Shown here one piece after another: positions 16,738-24,626 of a stretch of 64,000 bases of DNA (positions are counted from its first letter, which is position 1; each line of letters begins with the position of its first letter). The notes under the pieces were generated by a model. The model saw nothing but the letters and a program-made list of their open reading frames with translations. It was not told the origin of the DNA and did no database searches. The stretch comes from Caldisphaera lagunensis DSM 15908. GTDB taxonomy: Archaea > Thermoproteota > Thermoprotei_A > Sulfolobales > Acidilobaceae. A program made the translations under genes and the position numbers. The DNA lies in assembly GCF_000317795.1 (NCBI RefSeq), contig NC_019791.1:1482847-1546846 (forward strand), read 5' to 3'.

Positions 16738-17559
16738 GCTAATGTAATTAAATATAGCTAAAGTTGATGCTAATGCCTCTTCAGTTCTTACAGTTAATGT
16801 ACCCTGATTTAAAACTGTATTTAAAATATAATCAAATTCTTTTTCATTATATAATTCTGCGTGAGGTCCTCCAAAAACAAAAACAATTCCTTTGCTATTC
16901 CTTAATTTATTATCTATTTCTTCTTTAATTTTATCATTAAAGCATTCTCCTAATTTGCTTGTACCAACAATAAGATAACCCTCATCTTTAAACTTCTTTA
17001 TATCAAGATTTTTTATTTTGGATACCTTATATCCTGTATATAAATTACCCCATGATGCTTTTTCTAGCATAATTTTATTTTTAATTGATTTTATTTTTAC
17101 AGTTATTATTTTATCATCAACTTCTTTTTTATCTAGATATCCATTTCCTATCATACCTAAATATACTATACAATAATTTTCATCGCATTTTTCAACATAT
17201 CCATCTAAAATTTTTCCTATCTCAGCCTTTTTGGGAGGATCATGATTAACAAGTCTTAATGGTGGTAAAATACCTGCATATTTTAATAATTTGCTTTTTT
17301 TAATTATTTTTTTCTTTATATGAGGAGGAATAATTTGGTAATTCAATATTAATTGGAGAAATTTTTCATCAAAGCTGTTTGATTCATCATCTCTGTAAAG
17401 AATAACCTCATCAACTTTATATATTGATAATATTCTGGAAATAAATCCAGCCTTGTATGTTTTATCTATTAGACTATCTTCTACTGATAAAACGCTTATT
17501 GGTAATAAAACCAATAATTTTTTGTTTCTCTTTTTAGGAGGGAATTCGTTACAACTCAC
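16729..17559 (-). CDS. SPOUT-superfamily RNA methyltransferase (C9orf114/DUF171-type)
   Basis: A 276-residue protein. The N-terminal pattern is KLLVLLPISVLSVE, KTYKAGFISRILSIYKVDEVILY, then LLKYAGILPPLRLVNHDPP, which matches the archaeal/eukaryal SPOUT RNA methylase family. A central OB/PUA-like insert (EIGKILDGYVEKCDENYCIVYLG) is followed by the trefoil-knot region with IVFVFGGPHAEL and GTLTVRTEEALAST. It probably methylates rRNA; human and yeast relatives modify uridine N3. The start is GTG at 17559, overlapping (GTGA) the stop of an upstream micro-ORF, which suggests coupled translation or an N-terminal extension lost by frameshift. Confidence 0.78.
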   Translation of the reverse strand: MSCNEFPPKKRNKKLLVLLPISVLSVEDSLIDKTYKAGFISRILSIYKVDEVILYRDDESNSFDEKFLQLILNYQIIPPHIKKKIIKKSKLLKYAGILPPLRLVNHDPPKKAEIGKILDGYVEKCDENYCIVYLGMIGNGYLDKKEVDDKIITVKIKSIKNKIMLEKASWGNLYTGYKVSKIKNLDIKKFKDEGYLIVGTSKLGECFNDKIKEEIDNKLRNSKGIVFVFGGPHAELYNEKEFDYILNTVLNQGTLTVRTEEALASTLAIFNYISNC

Positions 17560-17630
17560 TTCTTTTTACCTTTATTTTCTTCCTCCTTCTTACCTGTTGA
17601 AAATAGACTTGTTTTTTGTCTTCCTCCCAA
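17556..17630 (-). CDS. 24-aa basic micro-ORF coupled to SPOUT gene
   Basis: A TTG start lies 3 bases after GGTGAT, a strong archaeal ribosome-binding site. The peptide begins GGRQKTSLFSTGKK and ends in a Lys/Glu-rich tail (EEENKGKKK). Its stop TGA overlaps the GTG start of the methylase gene in the arrangement GTGA. The basic tail could bind RNA. It may be a real small protein, a leader peptide that controls the methylase, or the true N-terminus separated by a frameshift. Confidence 0.4.
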   Translation of the reverse strand: MGGRQKTSLFSTGKKEEENKGKKK

Positions 17631-17730
17631 ATTTATCACCAATAATTATAATATAAGCAATAAATATAAGCTTTATTTTGGAGTAAACAATTAATACTTA
17701 TTAAATTAATTTTATATTTGGTGAGAAAGT

Positions 17731-18648
17731 ATGGCATTTTTATATAAAAGAAGACTTGAAAATCCTGGAGAAATGCTTAGGGAATTACTAAAAAAGGAAG
17801 ATATAATAATAACCCCGGGAGTTTTTGACCCTGCATCGGCTTTATTAGTGGAAAGCCTTGGATTCAAATCAGCATATTTATCTGGCGCAGCATTAACTGG
17901 TAGCTTAGCGATGCCTGATTTAGGATTAATAACTTTTTCAGAATTGTTTGATACAACAAGAAGAATAACTAATGTAATAAATATACCATTAATTGTAGAT
18001 AGCGATACAGGCTTTGGAGAATCTCTAAACGTTTATAGAACAGTTAAGGAATTAGAAGAGGCAGGAGCAGCTGCAATACAAATAGAAGATCAAGATATGC
18101 CTAAGAAATGCGGCCATTTATCAGGCAAGAAAACAATTTCTGCTGAAGACATGGTAAAGAAAATAGTTGCAGCAAATAATGCAAGAAGAGATATGCTAAT
18201 AGTTGCTAGAACCGATTCAAGGGCAACAGAGGGCATTGAAGCAGCAATTGAAAGGGCTAAGTTATATTTGGAAGCGGGTGCTGATATAATTTTCCCAGAG
18301 GCTTTAACTAGTATTGATGAATTTAAACTATTTGCCAGAGAAGTTAGGGCACCATTATTAGCTAATATGACAGAATTTGGAAAAACTCCTTATATAACTG
18401 CTCAAGAATTTAAAGAAGCAGGTTTTAAAATAGTTATATTTCCTGTAACAACATTTAGGGCAGCAATGAAGGCTATGAAAGATACATTGATAGAAATTAG
18501 AGATAAGGGAACACAGAAGTTCATTTTAGATAAAATTATGAGCAGAGAGGAGTTTTATAATTTAATAGGTTATTATGAATATGAGAAAAGAGATAATGAG
18601 TTTGCAAAGAAAGGGGATGAAATTATAATAAAAAAGAAAAAGAGTTAA
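17731..18648 (+). CDS. prpB: Methylisocitrate lyase (isocitrate lyase/PEP mutase family)
   Basis: The 305-residue length matches PrpB. Visible motifs are the substrate loop GFKSAYLSGAALTGS, PLIVDSDTGFGES (metal-binding Asp residues), and the catalytic loop PKKCGHLSGKK with its Cys. The enzyme cleaves 2-methylisocitrate to succinate and pyruvate in the methylcitrate route of propionyl-CoA breakdown. Closely related isocitrate lyases are longer and carry insertions not seen here. A GGTGAG site precedes the ATG. No methylcitrate synthase or dehydratase gene lies nearby. Confidence 0.85.
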   Translation: MAFLYKRRLENPGEMLRELLKKEDIIITPGVFDPASALLVESLGFKSAYLSGAALTGSLAMPDLGLITFSELFDTTRRITNVINIPLIVDSDTGFGESLNVYRTVKELEEAGAAAIQIEDQDMPKKCGHLSGKKTISAEDMVKKIVAANNARRDMLIVARTDSRATEGIEAAIERAKLYLEAGADIIFPEALTSIDEFKLFAREVRAPLLANMTEFGKTPYITAQEFKEAGFKIVIFPVTTFRAAMKAMKDTLIEIRDKGTQKFILDKIMSREEFYNLIGYYEYEKRDNEFAKKGDEIIIKKKKS

Positions 18649-18712
18649 ATTATAAACAATTATTTTTAAATAAATTTAAGGTTTAAAATCTATTTTTAAA
18701 AGGGTGTAACTA

Positions 18713-19519
18713 ATGAAACTTACAATTTTAGTAGATAACTATGTTACCTCATTAACTTCACTAAGAGATAGATTGATGAGTGAATGGGGTTTTGCTGCTT
18801 ATCTTCATGATTATAAGGTATTATATGATACAGGTTTAAGTGGGGATGTTTTGTTAAATAACATGAAGGCCTTAAATTTAGATTTAAATGAGCCAGAATA
18901 CATAGTTTTGAGCCATAGGCATTTAGATCATACTGGGGGACTAATGAAATTTTTAAACCAGAGGAATAAGCCCATAAAAGTTATTGCTCATAAAAACCTC
19001 TTTGCTCCAGCAAGGGCAAAGGATGAAAAGGGGGAAGTTAGCGTTGGGGTTAATTTCACAAAAGAGGAACTTGAAAAAAAGAATGCGGAATTAATTCTTA
19101 TTGATTCCCCATATAAATTAAAAGAGAATCTAATAGTATCTGGATACATACCCAGGAATTGGGGGCCAAGCCATGCTGGAGGATTGATTGATGAGATACC
19201 TGATGATATGGCATTATATATAATAGATAATGATGAACTCTTAATTTTAACTGGGTGTGGACATGCAGGTATAGAAAATATAGTAGAATATGGATTAAAA
19301 ATAACAGGTTTAAACAAACTTAAGGGAATTATAGGAGGACTTCACTTTATGGGGCTTGATGATAAGAGATTAAATACAATAGTTTCTTATTTAAATAAAA
19401 AGGCCCCAAAAATTGTAGCTGGAACTCATTGTACTGGAATTGATGGTATTTCATTGCTTAAGAGGAGTTTCCCAAATTCATTTAAAGATGCAGGTGTTGG
19501 AAAAGAATTAATAATTTAA
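18713..19519 (+). CDS. MBL-fold hydrolase, MptE/RFA-P-synthase-like branch
   Basis: A 268-residue protein. The N-terminus LTILVDNYVTS is followed by SEWGFAAYL, LYDTGLSGDVL, the metal motif LSHRHLDHTGGL, and later LTGCGHAGIENIVEY and GGLHFMG, ending with AGTHCTG. This arrangement is typical of the MBL branch named after 7,8-dihydropterin-6-methyl ribofuranosyl-aminobenzene-phosphate synthase, many members of which have unknown activity. It follows prpB by 64 bases in the same direction, with AGGGTG before the ATG. A functional link to prpB is not evident. Confidence 0.82.
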   Translation: MKLTILVDNYVTSLTSLRDRLMSEWGFAAYLHDYKVLYDTGLSGDVLLNNMKALNLDLNEPEYIVLSHRHLDHTGGLMKFLNQRNKPIKVIAHKNLFAPARAKDEKGEVSVGVNFTKEELEKKNAELILIDSPYKLKENLIVSGYIPRNWGPSHAGGLIDEIPDDMALYIIDNDELLILTGCGHAGIENIVEYGLKITGLNKLKGIIGGLHFMGLDDKRLNTIVSYLNKKAPKIVAGTHCTGIDGISLLKRSFPNSFKDAGVGKELII

Positions 19520-19528
19520 AAAAATAAT

Positions 19529-21038
19529 TTATTTTTTCCTTCTCAATAAAAATACTGCTCCTGCTATAACAACTACTGCTATAACAATACCTATGCTTAA
19601 AGTACTTGTAATAGACGGTAATTTACCGCTAATGGTTGATGCACTTTTAGTTTGCGTTTGAGTACTACTTGTTTGAGTGCTTGTCGAAGAAGTTATTGAA
19701 GAAGTCGTTGAACTTGTTTGAGTGCTTGTCGTTACTGTAATCGGTGGTGGGGTAACTTGAGTTGTTGAAATGCCTGATACTTGGTGAGGGTATCGATGTT
19801 AAAGGATAGTTATCTAATCCATAGGTTGTGTTATATGGTTTAGATCCAATCCCTTCACTATCGATTTCACTTCCTTTGTAACCATACCAATAATTACCCA
19901 AATAATTTGTAAAATTGTTTCCATTAAATTCATAATTTACCTTTGTCTTTGTATTGTATGTTACATTTGAATTGCTAATATTAACATTTTTGCTATTATT
20001 GAAATAATTGAGGTAAATAAATGCATGACTAATTTTTGTTAATTCTATACCATTTTTGTTTCCTATAATCTCATCAGAGAATATACTTAAGTTTGTAGAA
20101 TATCCGGAAAGTATACCTATTGTGTTGTTTTTAACGTAATTCATAAATATTGTTATATTTTTACCAAGCCCTGCTATTATACCATAATGAGAATTCTCAA
20201 TCGTGTTATTGTAAATTAATGAATTGTAGGCACCGCTTAAAATTCCATATAAACCTCCAATAGATAATGTTTCAAAGATTTTAAGATTAGTAATGTTTGG
20301 ATAAGCATATATGCTACCTTTGGTTGTATTTCCATTAACGATTGATTTTACTAGATAAATAATTGCTGATAAGCTATTAGCTAAATTAATTCCTGAGTAC
20401 GAGTATGTTAGGCTTACTTCACTTATTGTTATAGTATTTCCATTATTTATAAATATTGAATTTGCACCATTTAACACTAAATTGCTTAAAGAATCGTTTT
20501 TTGATGAATCAATGTATATATCATAGCCTGATGAACTCGCATTTACAAAAGGTAAGTTAATATAAGAATTTTCAATGTTTATATAATTTCCATTAGATAA
20601 TTCAATCCGTTAGCTGATGCATTGGGATTACTATAATATGCATTGATTTTTATGTTTTGTAGATTATCAACCCCATTGTTTAGGTTAATTATTTTTAGAC
20701 CAGTTGTAATTATATCTTGGAAGAAAGTACCATTGTAAATGTTTTCAGTTATGTTATATATGTTTAAATTATTGTTGTTATTAATATAGATATCACCTTG
20801 ATTTCCATTATTAACATTTGATATAACATTTTCAATTATAATATTGCCTATAGAGCTTATAGAAATTCCTTCTGATGAATAGAAGTTATTTATTGATAGA
20901 TTTTTTACCATTATTTACTGAAAGTCCATATGTATTGTAAGGCATGCTACCGTTAGAAACAACATGATTATTTAGTAAATACAGAAGTTTATACAGATTT
21001 GGGTATTTTATATACGCATATATTTTGTATATATAAAA
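19529..21038 (-). pseudogene. Decayed secreted parallel beta-helix (NosD-like) surface protein
   Basis: Reading on the minus strand, three in-frame segments join into one protein only after frame changes: near 20900, where SMPYNTYGLSVNN passes to KNLSINNFYSSEG; near 20600, where ASANGLN passes to LSNGNYINIENSY; and near 19780, where SIPSPSI passes to STTQVTPPP. The body is a long ladder of NG- and N-rich beta-helix rungs ending in the NosD-type block GNYWYGYKGSE..GIGSKPYNTTYGLDNYPL. The tail is a Ser/Thr-rich stalk (STSTQTSS, twice), a hydrophobic helix IGIVIAVVVIAGAVFLL and RRKK, ending at 19529. No start or signal peptide is visible upstream of 21038. Confidence 0.75.
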
Positions 21039-21237
21039 CTAGTTGCTTGGTTTCATTTTAAAGTATATCACGAGATTATTATATGAATACCTAGATATTG
21101 TTAATTTTTATTATTAAATAATTCATGTTAAATAAAAGATATCTTGATTATTTTTACATTAAAGAATTTTAAAAATTTAAAATTTTAAAAAATCATAAAT
21201 ATTATTTCTTTTTCAATATAAATATGAGGGATTAAAG

Positions 21238-21681
21238 CTGGAAGTTAAAATAAGGCCTTGCACATCAAATGATATGAAACATATATTGAGCATAGAATCA
21301 GAGAGTTTTGCTGAGGGTGAAAGATATAGTAGATCAATTTTCTTATATTATATTATGTTTAAGAAAGCCATTTTATTAGTTGCAAGCATTGATAATAATA
21401 TTGTTGGTTATTCTTTAGGATACATGGAAGATGAAGAAGTAGGTCATATAGTATCTATAGCTGTTAAAAAAGCATATAGGAATAATGGTATAGGAACTAA
21501 GTTAATGGAAAGCATTGAAAATGAGCTGAAATCAAGAGGGGCAAAATTAATAAAATTAGAAGTGTCTGTTGATAATAATGCAAGAAAATTATATGAAAAG
21601 CTAGGTTATAAAATGATTAAACTCTTACCCATGTATTATGGTAATAGAGATGGCATATTGATGATTAAGGAATTTACTTAA
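21238..21681 (+). CDS. GNAT N-acetyltransferase (RimI-like)
   Basis: The 148-residue form begins CTG GAA GTT, giving EVKIRPCTSNDMKHI, the usual start of RimI-type domains. GAGGG lies 7 bases upstream of the CTG. The first ATG (21274) would remove strand 1. The acetyl-CoA motif is VKKAYRNNGIGTKLM near residue 80, followed by LEVSVDNNARKLYEKLGYK and the end segment YYGNRDGILMIK, as in archaeal N-terminal or ribosomal-protein acetyltransferases. The tRNA-Leu gene on the opposite strand begins immediately after the stop. The CTG start is inference. Confidence 0.8.
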   Translation: MEVKIRPCTSNDMKHILSIESESFAEGERYSRSIFLYYIMFKKAILLVASIDNNIVGYSLGYMEDEEVGHIVSIAVKKAYRNNGIGTKLMESIENELKSRGAKLIKLEVSVDNNARKLYEKLGYKMIKLLPMYYGNRDGILMIKEFT

Positions 21682-21766
21682 TGCGGGGGGTGGGGTTTGA
21701 ACCCACGCAGGCCTACGCCAACGGGTTCTAGGCCCGTCCCCTTTGGCCAGGCTCGGGCACCCCCGC
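21682..21766 (-). tRNA. tRNA-Leu (anticodon TAG)
   Basis: The 85-nt gene has acceptor arms GCGGGGG and CCCCCGC, discriminator A, and no encoded CCA. The anticodon stem ACGGG/CCCGT encloses the loop CCTAGAA, giving anticodon TAG. A long variable arm (GGCGTAGGCCTGC region) marks the class II tRNA type of Leu, and the T arm contains GGGTTCAAACCC. There is no intron in the anticodon loop. Position 33 reads C rather than the near-universal T. Confidence 0.93.
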
Positions 21767-21790
21767 GCATTTATACAAATTGATGAAAGG

Positions 21791-21799
21791 GATAAATAT
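21791..21799 (-). promoter_or_regulatory. TATA box of tRNA-Leu
   Basis: On the minus strand ATATTTATC lies 25-33 bases upstream of the tRNA 5' end, the usual distance for an archaeal TATA box. Confidence 0.5.
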
Positions 21800-21823
21800 G
21801 ATTTTAGTCTTCTTGAGAATTGA

Positions 21824-22114
21824 TTAAGAAGTTTTCTCCACAACTTTTATATCAGATACAATCTTTATTTTTTCTAAAACGATACGTGCCTTGGGGGTTA
21901 ACATGTATTTTAATAGATAAAAACTATTTAGAGGTATGTATAAAGATTTAGAATTGCTATACCCGCAAGATTTGCAGTTTATTTTATATTTAATTTCAAC
22001 ATAAGCCTCATTATCGTTCATAATAGGTCCTTCTATATGATAGGTATAATCTGTTGGTGAATTGCAATATGGGCATAGACCTGGTTCTACTATTTCTTCT
22101 TCTATCAAAACCAT
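21824..22114 (-). CDS. Zinc-ribbon protein, 96 aa
   Basis: Two CxxC pairs, CPYC near residue 14 and CKSC near residue 48, are separated by a strand-rich stretch (YTYHIEGPIMNDNEAYVEIKY), as in archaeal zinc ribbons. The C-terminal 45 residues are helical (SFYLLKYMLTPKARIVLEKIKI). A ribosome-binding stretch AGGGGG precedes the ATG. No specific family is recognised; a role in nucleic-acid binding or as a small subunit is possible. It lies next to the tRNA gene on the same strand. Confidence 0.6.
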   Translation of the reverse strand: MVLIEEEIVEPGLCPYCNSPTDYTYHIEGPIMNDNEAYVEIKYKINCKSCGYSNSKSLYIPLNSFYLLKYMLTPKARIVLEKIKIVSDIKVVEKTS

Positions 22115-22222
22115 CCCCCTTTAGCTTTTTACACTACAAGATTTAAAGGCAGTAATACTGTTTATGTAAATCTTAGTTAAGTTTTTTAATTAGCAAACTC
22201 GGAAAATAATAGGATGGTTAAC

Positions 22223-23173
22223 ATGAAAATTTTAATAACAGGTGGCGCAGGATTCATAGGTTCTAATTTAGCAGATTATCTAGTAAGTAAAGGCTATAGC
22301 GTTAGGGTTGTAGATGACTTAAGCTTTGGAAGCGTTGATAATTTAAAAGATTTAATTCAGGAGAAAAATTTTGAATTTATCAAAGGGGATTTAAGGGATC
22401 CAGAAATCGCAAACAATTCTGTTAAAGGAATAGATATAGTTTATCATCTAGCAGCAAATCCAGAGGTCAGAATATCTTCTCAATCCCCTAGTTCATTGTA
22501 TGAATTAAACGTTTACCTAACTTATAATATATTAGAAGCAATGAGAAAAAATAATGTTAAGGTATTAGCTTTTGCCTCTTCTTCCACAGTATATGGAGAG
22601 GCAAAGAAAATACCAACCCCTGAAGATTATGGACCATTAGAGCCCATAAGCGTTTATGGAGGGGCGAAACTCGCATCTGAGGCGTTGATAAGCAGCTATT
22701 CTCATACATTTAAGCTTAATTCAGTTTCATTTAGATTAGCAAATGTTATAGGGAAAAGATCGAACCATGGAGTAATACATGATTTCATAGAAAAGTTAAA
22801 AAAGGATAAAACGAGGCTGGAAATTTTAGGTGATGGGACTCAAAGCAAGAGCTATATACATGTTAGTGATGTAATAGAGGGTATGCATTATTTATTAAAT
22901 AAAAATTTGGAGAAAAACATAATTTATGATGTATATAATATAGGAAGTGATGATCAAGTAACTGTTATGGATATTGCTAAAATCATTATAGAGAAAATGG
23001 GGTTAAATCCTAAGATTTATTTAACTGGAGGAGTAGATGGAGGTAGAGGATGGATAGGAGATGTAAAATACATGCTATTGAGTATTGAAAAGGCTAAGTC
23101 AATAGGATGGAGGCCCAAATTAAATAGTTATGAAGCAGTTAAAAGAGCAGTAGATGAGGCTTTAAATTCATAA
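22223..23173 (+). CDS. NAD-dependent sugar epimerase/dehydratase (GalE-like)
   Basis: A product of about 316 residues with the classical extended-SDR features: ILITGGAGFIGSNLADYL, a YHLAANPEVR stretch, SSSTVYGEAK, and the catalytic YGGAK (YxxxK). The C-terminal part contains YIHVSDVIEGM and YNIGSDDQVTV. Members interconvert UDP-glucose/galactose or other nucleotide sugars used for glycans and surface glycoproteins. An ATG 9 bases upstream (22214) is possible; the MKILITGG start is the common one in this family. It is 17 bases past the start of a run of same-strand genes ending with trmI. Confidence 0.85.
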   Translation: MKILITGGAGFIGSNLADYLVSKGYSVRVVDDLSFGSVDNLKDLIQEKNFEFIKGDLRDPEIANNSVKGIDIVYHLAANPEVRISSQSPSSLYELNVYLTYNILEAMRKNNVKVLAFASSSTVYGEAKKIPTPEDYGPLEPISVYGGAKLASEALISSYSHTFKLNSVSFRLANVIGKRSNHGVIHDFIEKLKKDKTRLEILGDGTQSKSYIHVSDVIEGMHYLLNKNLEKNIIYDVYNIGSDDQVTVMDIAKIIIEKMGLNPKIYLTGGVDGGRGWIGDVKYMLLSIEKAKSIGWRPKLNSYEAVKRAVDEALNS

Positions 23174-23187
23174 ATAGGTGCTAATAA

Positions 23188-23970
23188 TTGCCTATTTCAG
23201 AAGGCCAAAACGTCTTAGTTATTGCTGATAATAATTTAGGTAAGAGAAAATTGTATTTATTTAAAGTTAGTTCAAAACAATCATATTCAACTTTTTTAGG
23301 TAATATTCAGGGAAAGGATATTTTGGATAGAAATTTTGGAGAATCAATTCAATTAGGTAAGGGAAGGATTTATTTAATAGAGCCAAATCTTTATGATATA
23401 ATAATGTATGAATTGAAAAGAAAAAGTCAAGTTATATATCCTAAAGACTCTGGTTACATAGTTTCAATATCAGGTATAAGAAATGGTATGAAAGTATTAG
23501 AAGCCGGCATAGGAAGTGGTTTCTTAACTATAGAAATATCAAGGCATATTTGTCCTAATGGTAAATTATACGCATATGAAATTAGACAAGATATGATAGA
23601 AATAGCTAAAAAGAATTTGGAAAAAACAAATTTCACTAATTGTGTTATAATAAATAACCAAGATGTAAGAGAAGGAGTTAATGAAAAAGATTTTGATGCA
23701 GCATTTTTAGATATGGCTGATCCATGGAATGCTTTAAATAAAATACATGATTCATTGAAAATTAGTTCTCCAGTTATAGTTTTTGTTCCAACAGTTAATC
23801 AGATAGAGAAATTGCTTTCTAATGTAGATATTAATAAATATGTTATACAAGAAATTTCTGAATTAATAAAAAGGGAATGGGAACCTAGAAAGGAAGCAAT
23901 AAGGCCTACTATAAGAGCTATTGGTCATACTGGCTTTATTATTTTGTTGCGTACATTAAAAGCCATTTAA
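23188..23970 (+). CDS. trmI: tRNA (adenine-N1)-methyltransferase TrmI
   Basis: A 260-residue protein. An N-terminal small beta domain leads to VIYPKDSGYIVSISGIRNGMKVLEAGIGSGFLTIEISR, the hallmark of the TrmI/GCD14 family, followed by YAYEIRQDMIEIAKKNLE and AAFLDMADPWNAL. The C-terminal end includes RPTIRAIGHTGFI. The archaeal enzyme makes m1A at positions 57/58 of tRNA. The start is TTG, 7 bases after TAGGTG. The gene is 14 bases downstream of the epimerase and overlaps the end of the convergent gene by 4 bases. Confidence 0.88.
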   Translation: MPISEGQNVLVIADNNLGKRKLYLFKVSSKQSYSTFLGNIQGKDILDRNFGESIQLGKGRIYLIEPNLYDIIMYELKRKSQVIYPKDSGYIVSISGIRNGMKVLEAGIGSGFLTIEISRHICPNGKLYAYEIRQDMIEIAKKNLEKTNFTNCVIINNQDVREGVNEKDFDAAFLDMADPWNALNKIHDSLKISSPVIVFVPTVNQIEKLLSNVDINKYVIQEISELIKREWEPRKEAIRPTIRAIGHTGFIILLRTLKAI

Positions 23971-24482
23971 TCTTCTTTATTCTCTTCTTCTCCTTCATTT
24001 TTATTTTGTGCTTTGTATATTTGATAAGCAACCTCAGCAGTGTATTTTAAAGCTGCTTTTGCTTTAAGTATTTCTATTGTTGTAGTTAAATTTTCAAACC
24101 TAATCTCTGCAATGCTAGCATCAGGTCTTTCTTTTATAACTAGCTTTGCTTGCTCTTGTTCTTGCAAGCCATTTTTAATTTGAGTAGTCCTTAATTCTCC
24201 TTCAACCGTTTCTAAATACTCCTTAAGTTCTTGGGGCAAAGGAATAGGTATATCTGGTACAAGCCTAACATAGCTTTCTCCTCTATAAATTTTTCCTAGC
24301 CTTCTTCTACCTAGTTTAACTTCTTCACCTTTTTCATTTAAGTTTTGTCTTGATGAATCCTCTATATAGCTTAAAAGAGTTTCTAGCATTTTCATTTCAT
24401 CTTTTAGTTCATCAATCCTTTTTCTTAGCCATTCAATCAATTCTTCTTTTGATATTGCTTTTTCAGTAGTTTGATCACTCAA
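23967..24482 (-). CDS. Coiled-coil hypothetical protein, 171 aa
   Basis: The N-terminal half is a predicted helix or coiled coil (EELIEWLRKRIDELKDEMKM onward). A central segment LGRRRLGKIYRGESYVRLVP has strand character, followed by DIPIPLPQELKEYLE, and a second helical stretch rich in Ala (EILKAKAALKYTAEVAYQIY) leads into an acidic, Glu/Asn-rich tail. I recognise this style from crenarchaeal conserved hypothetical proteins but cannot name a function. It ends 4 bases into the convergent trmI gene. A TTG start is used. Confidence 0.6.
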   Translation of the reverse strand: MSDQTTEKAISKEELIEWLRKRIDELKDEMKMLETLLSYIEDSSRQNLNEKGEEVKLGRRRLGKIYRGESYVRLVPDIPIPLPQELKEYLETVEGELRTTQIKNGLQEQEQAKLVIKERPDASIAEIRFENLTTTIEILKAKAALKYTAEVAYQIYKAQNKNEGEEENKED

Positions 24483-24626
24483 TGGTATCCCTATTTAATA
24501 TTGGTCAAGGTGATTTAATTAGGTAGAACACACAGTATTACGGATTTTATTCATAAAATCTTTATATATTAAAATTTAAACTTCATTAGTAATTAATATT
24601 TATGAGTCATTTTTAGGGGGTAGGAA

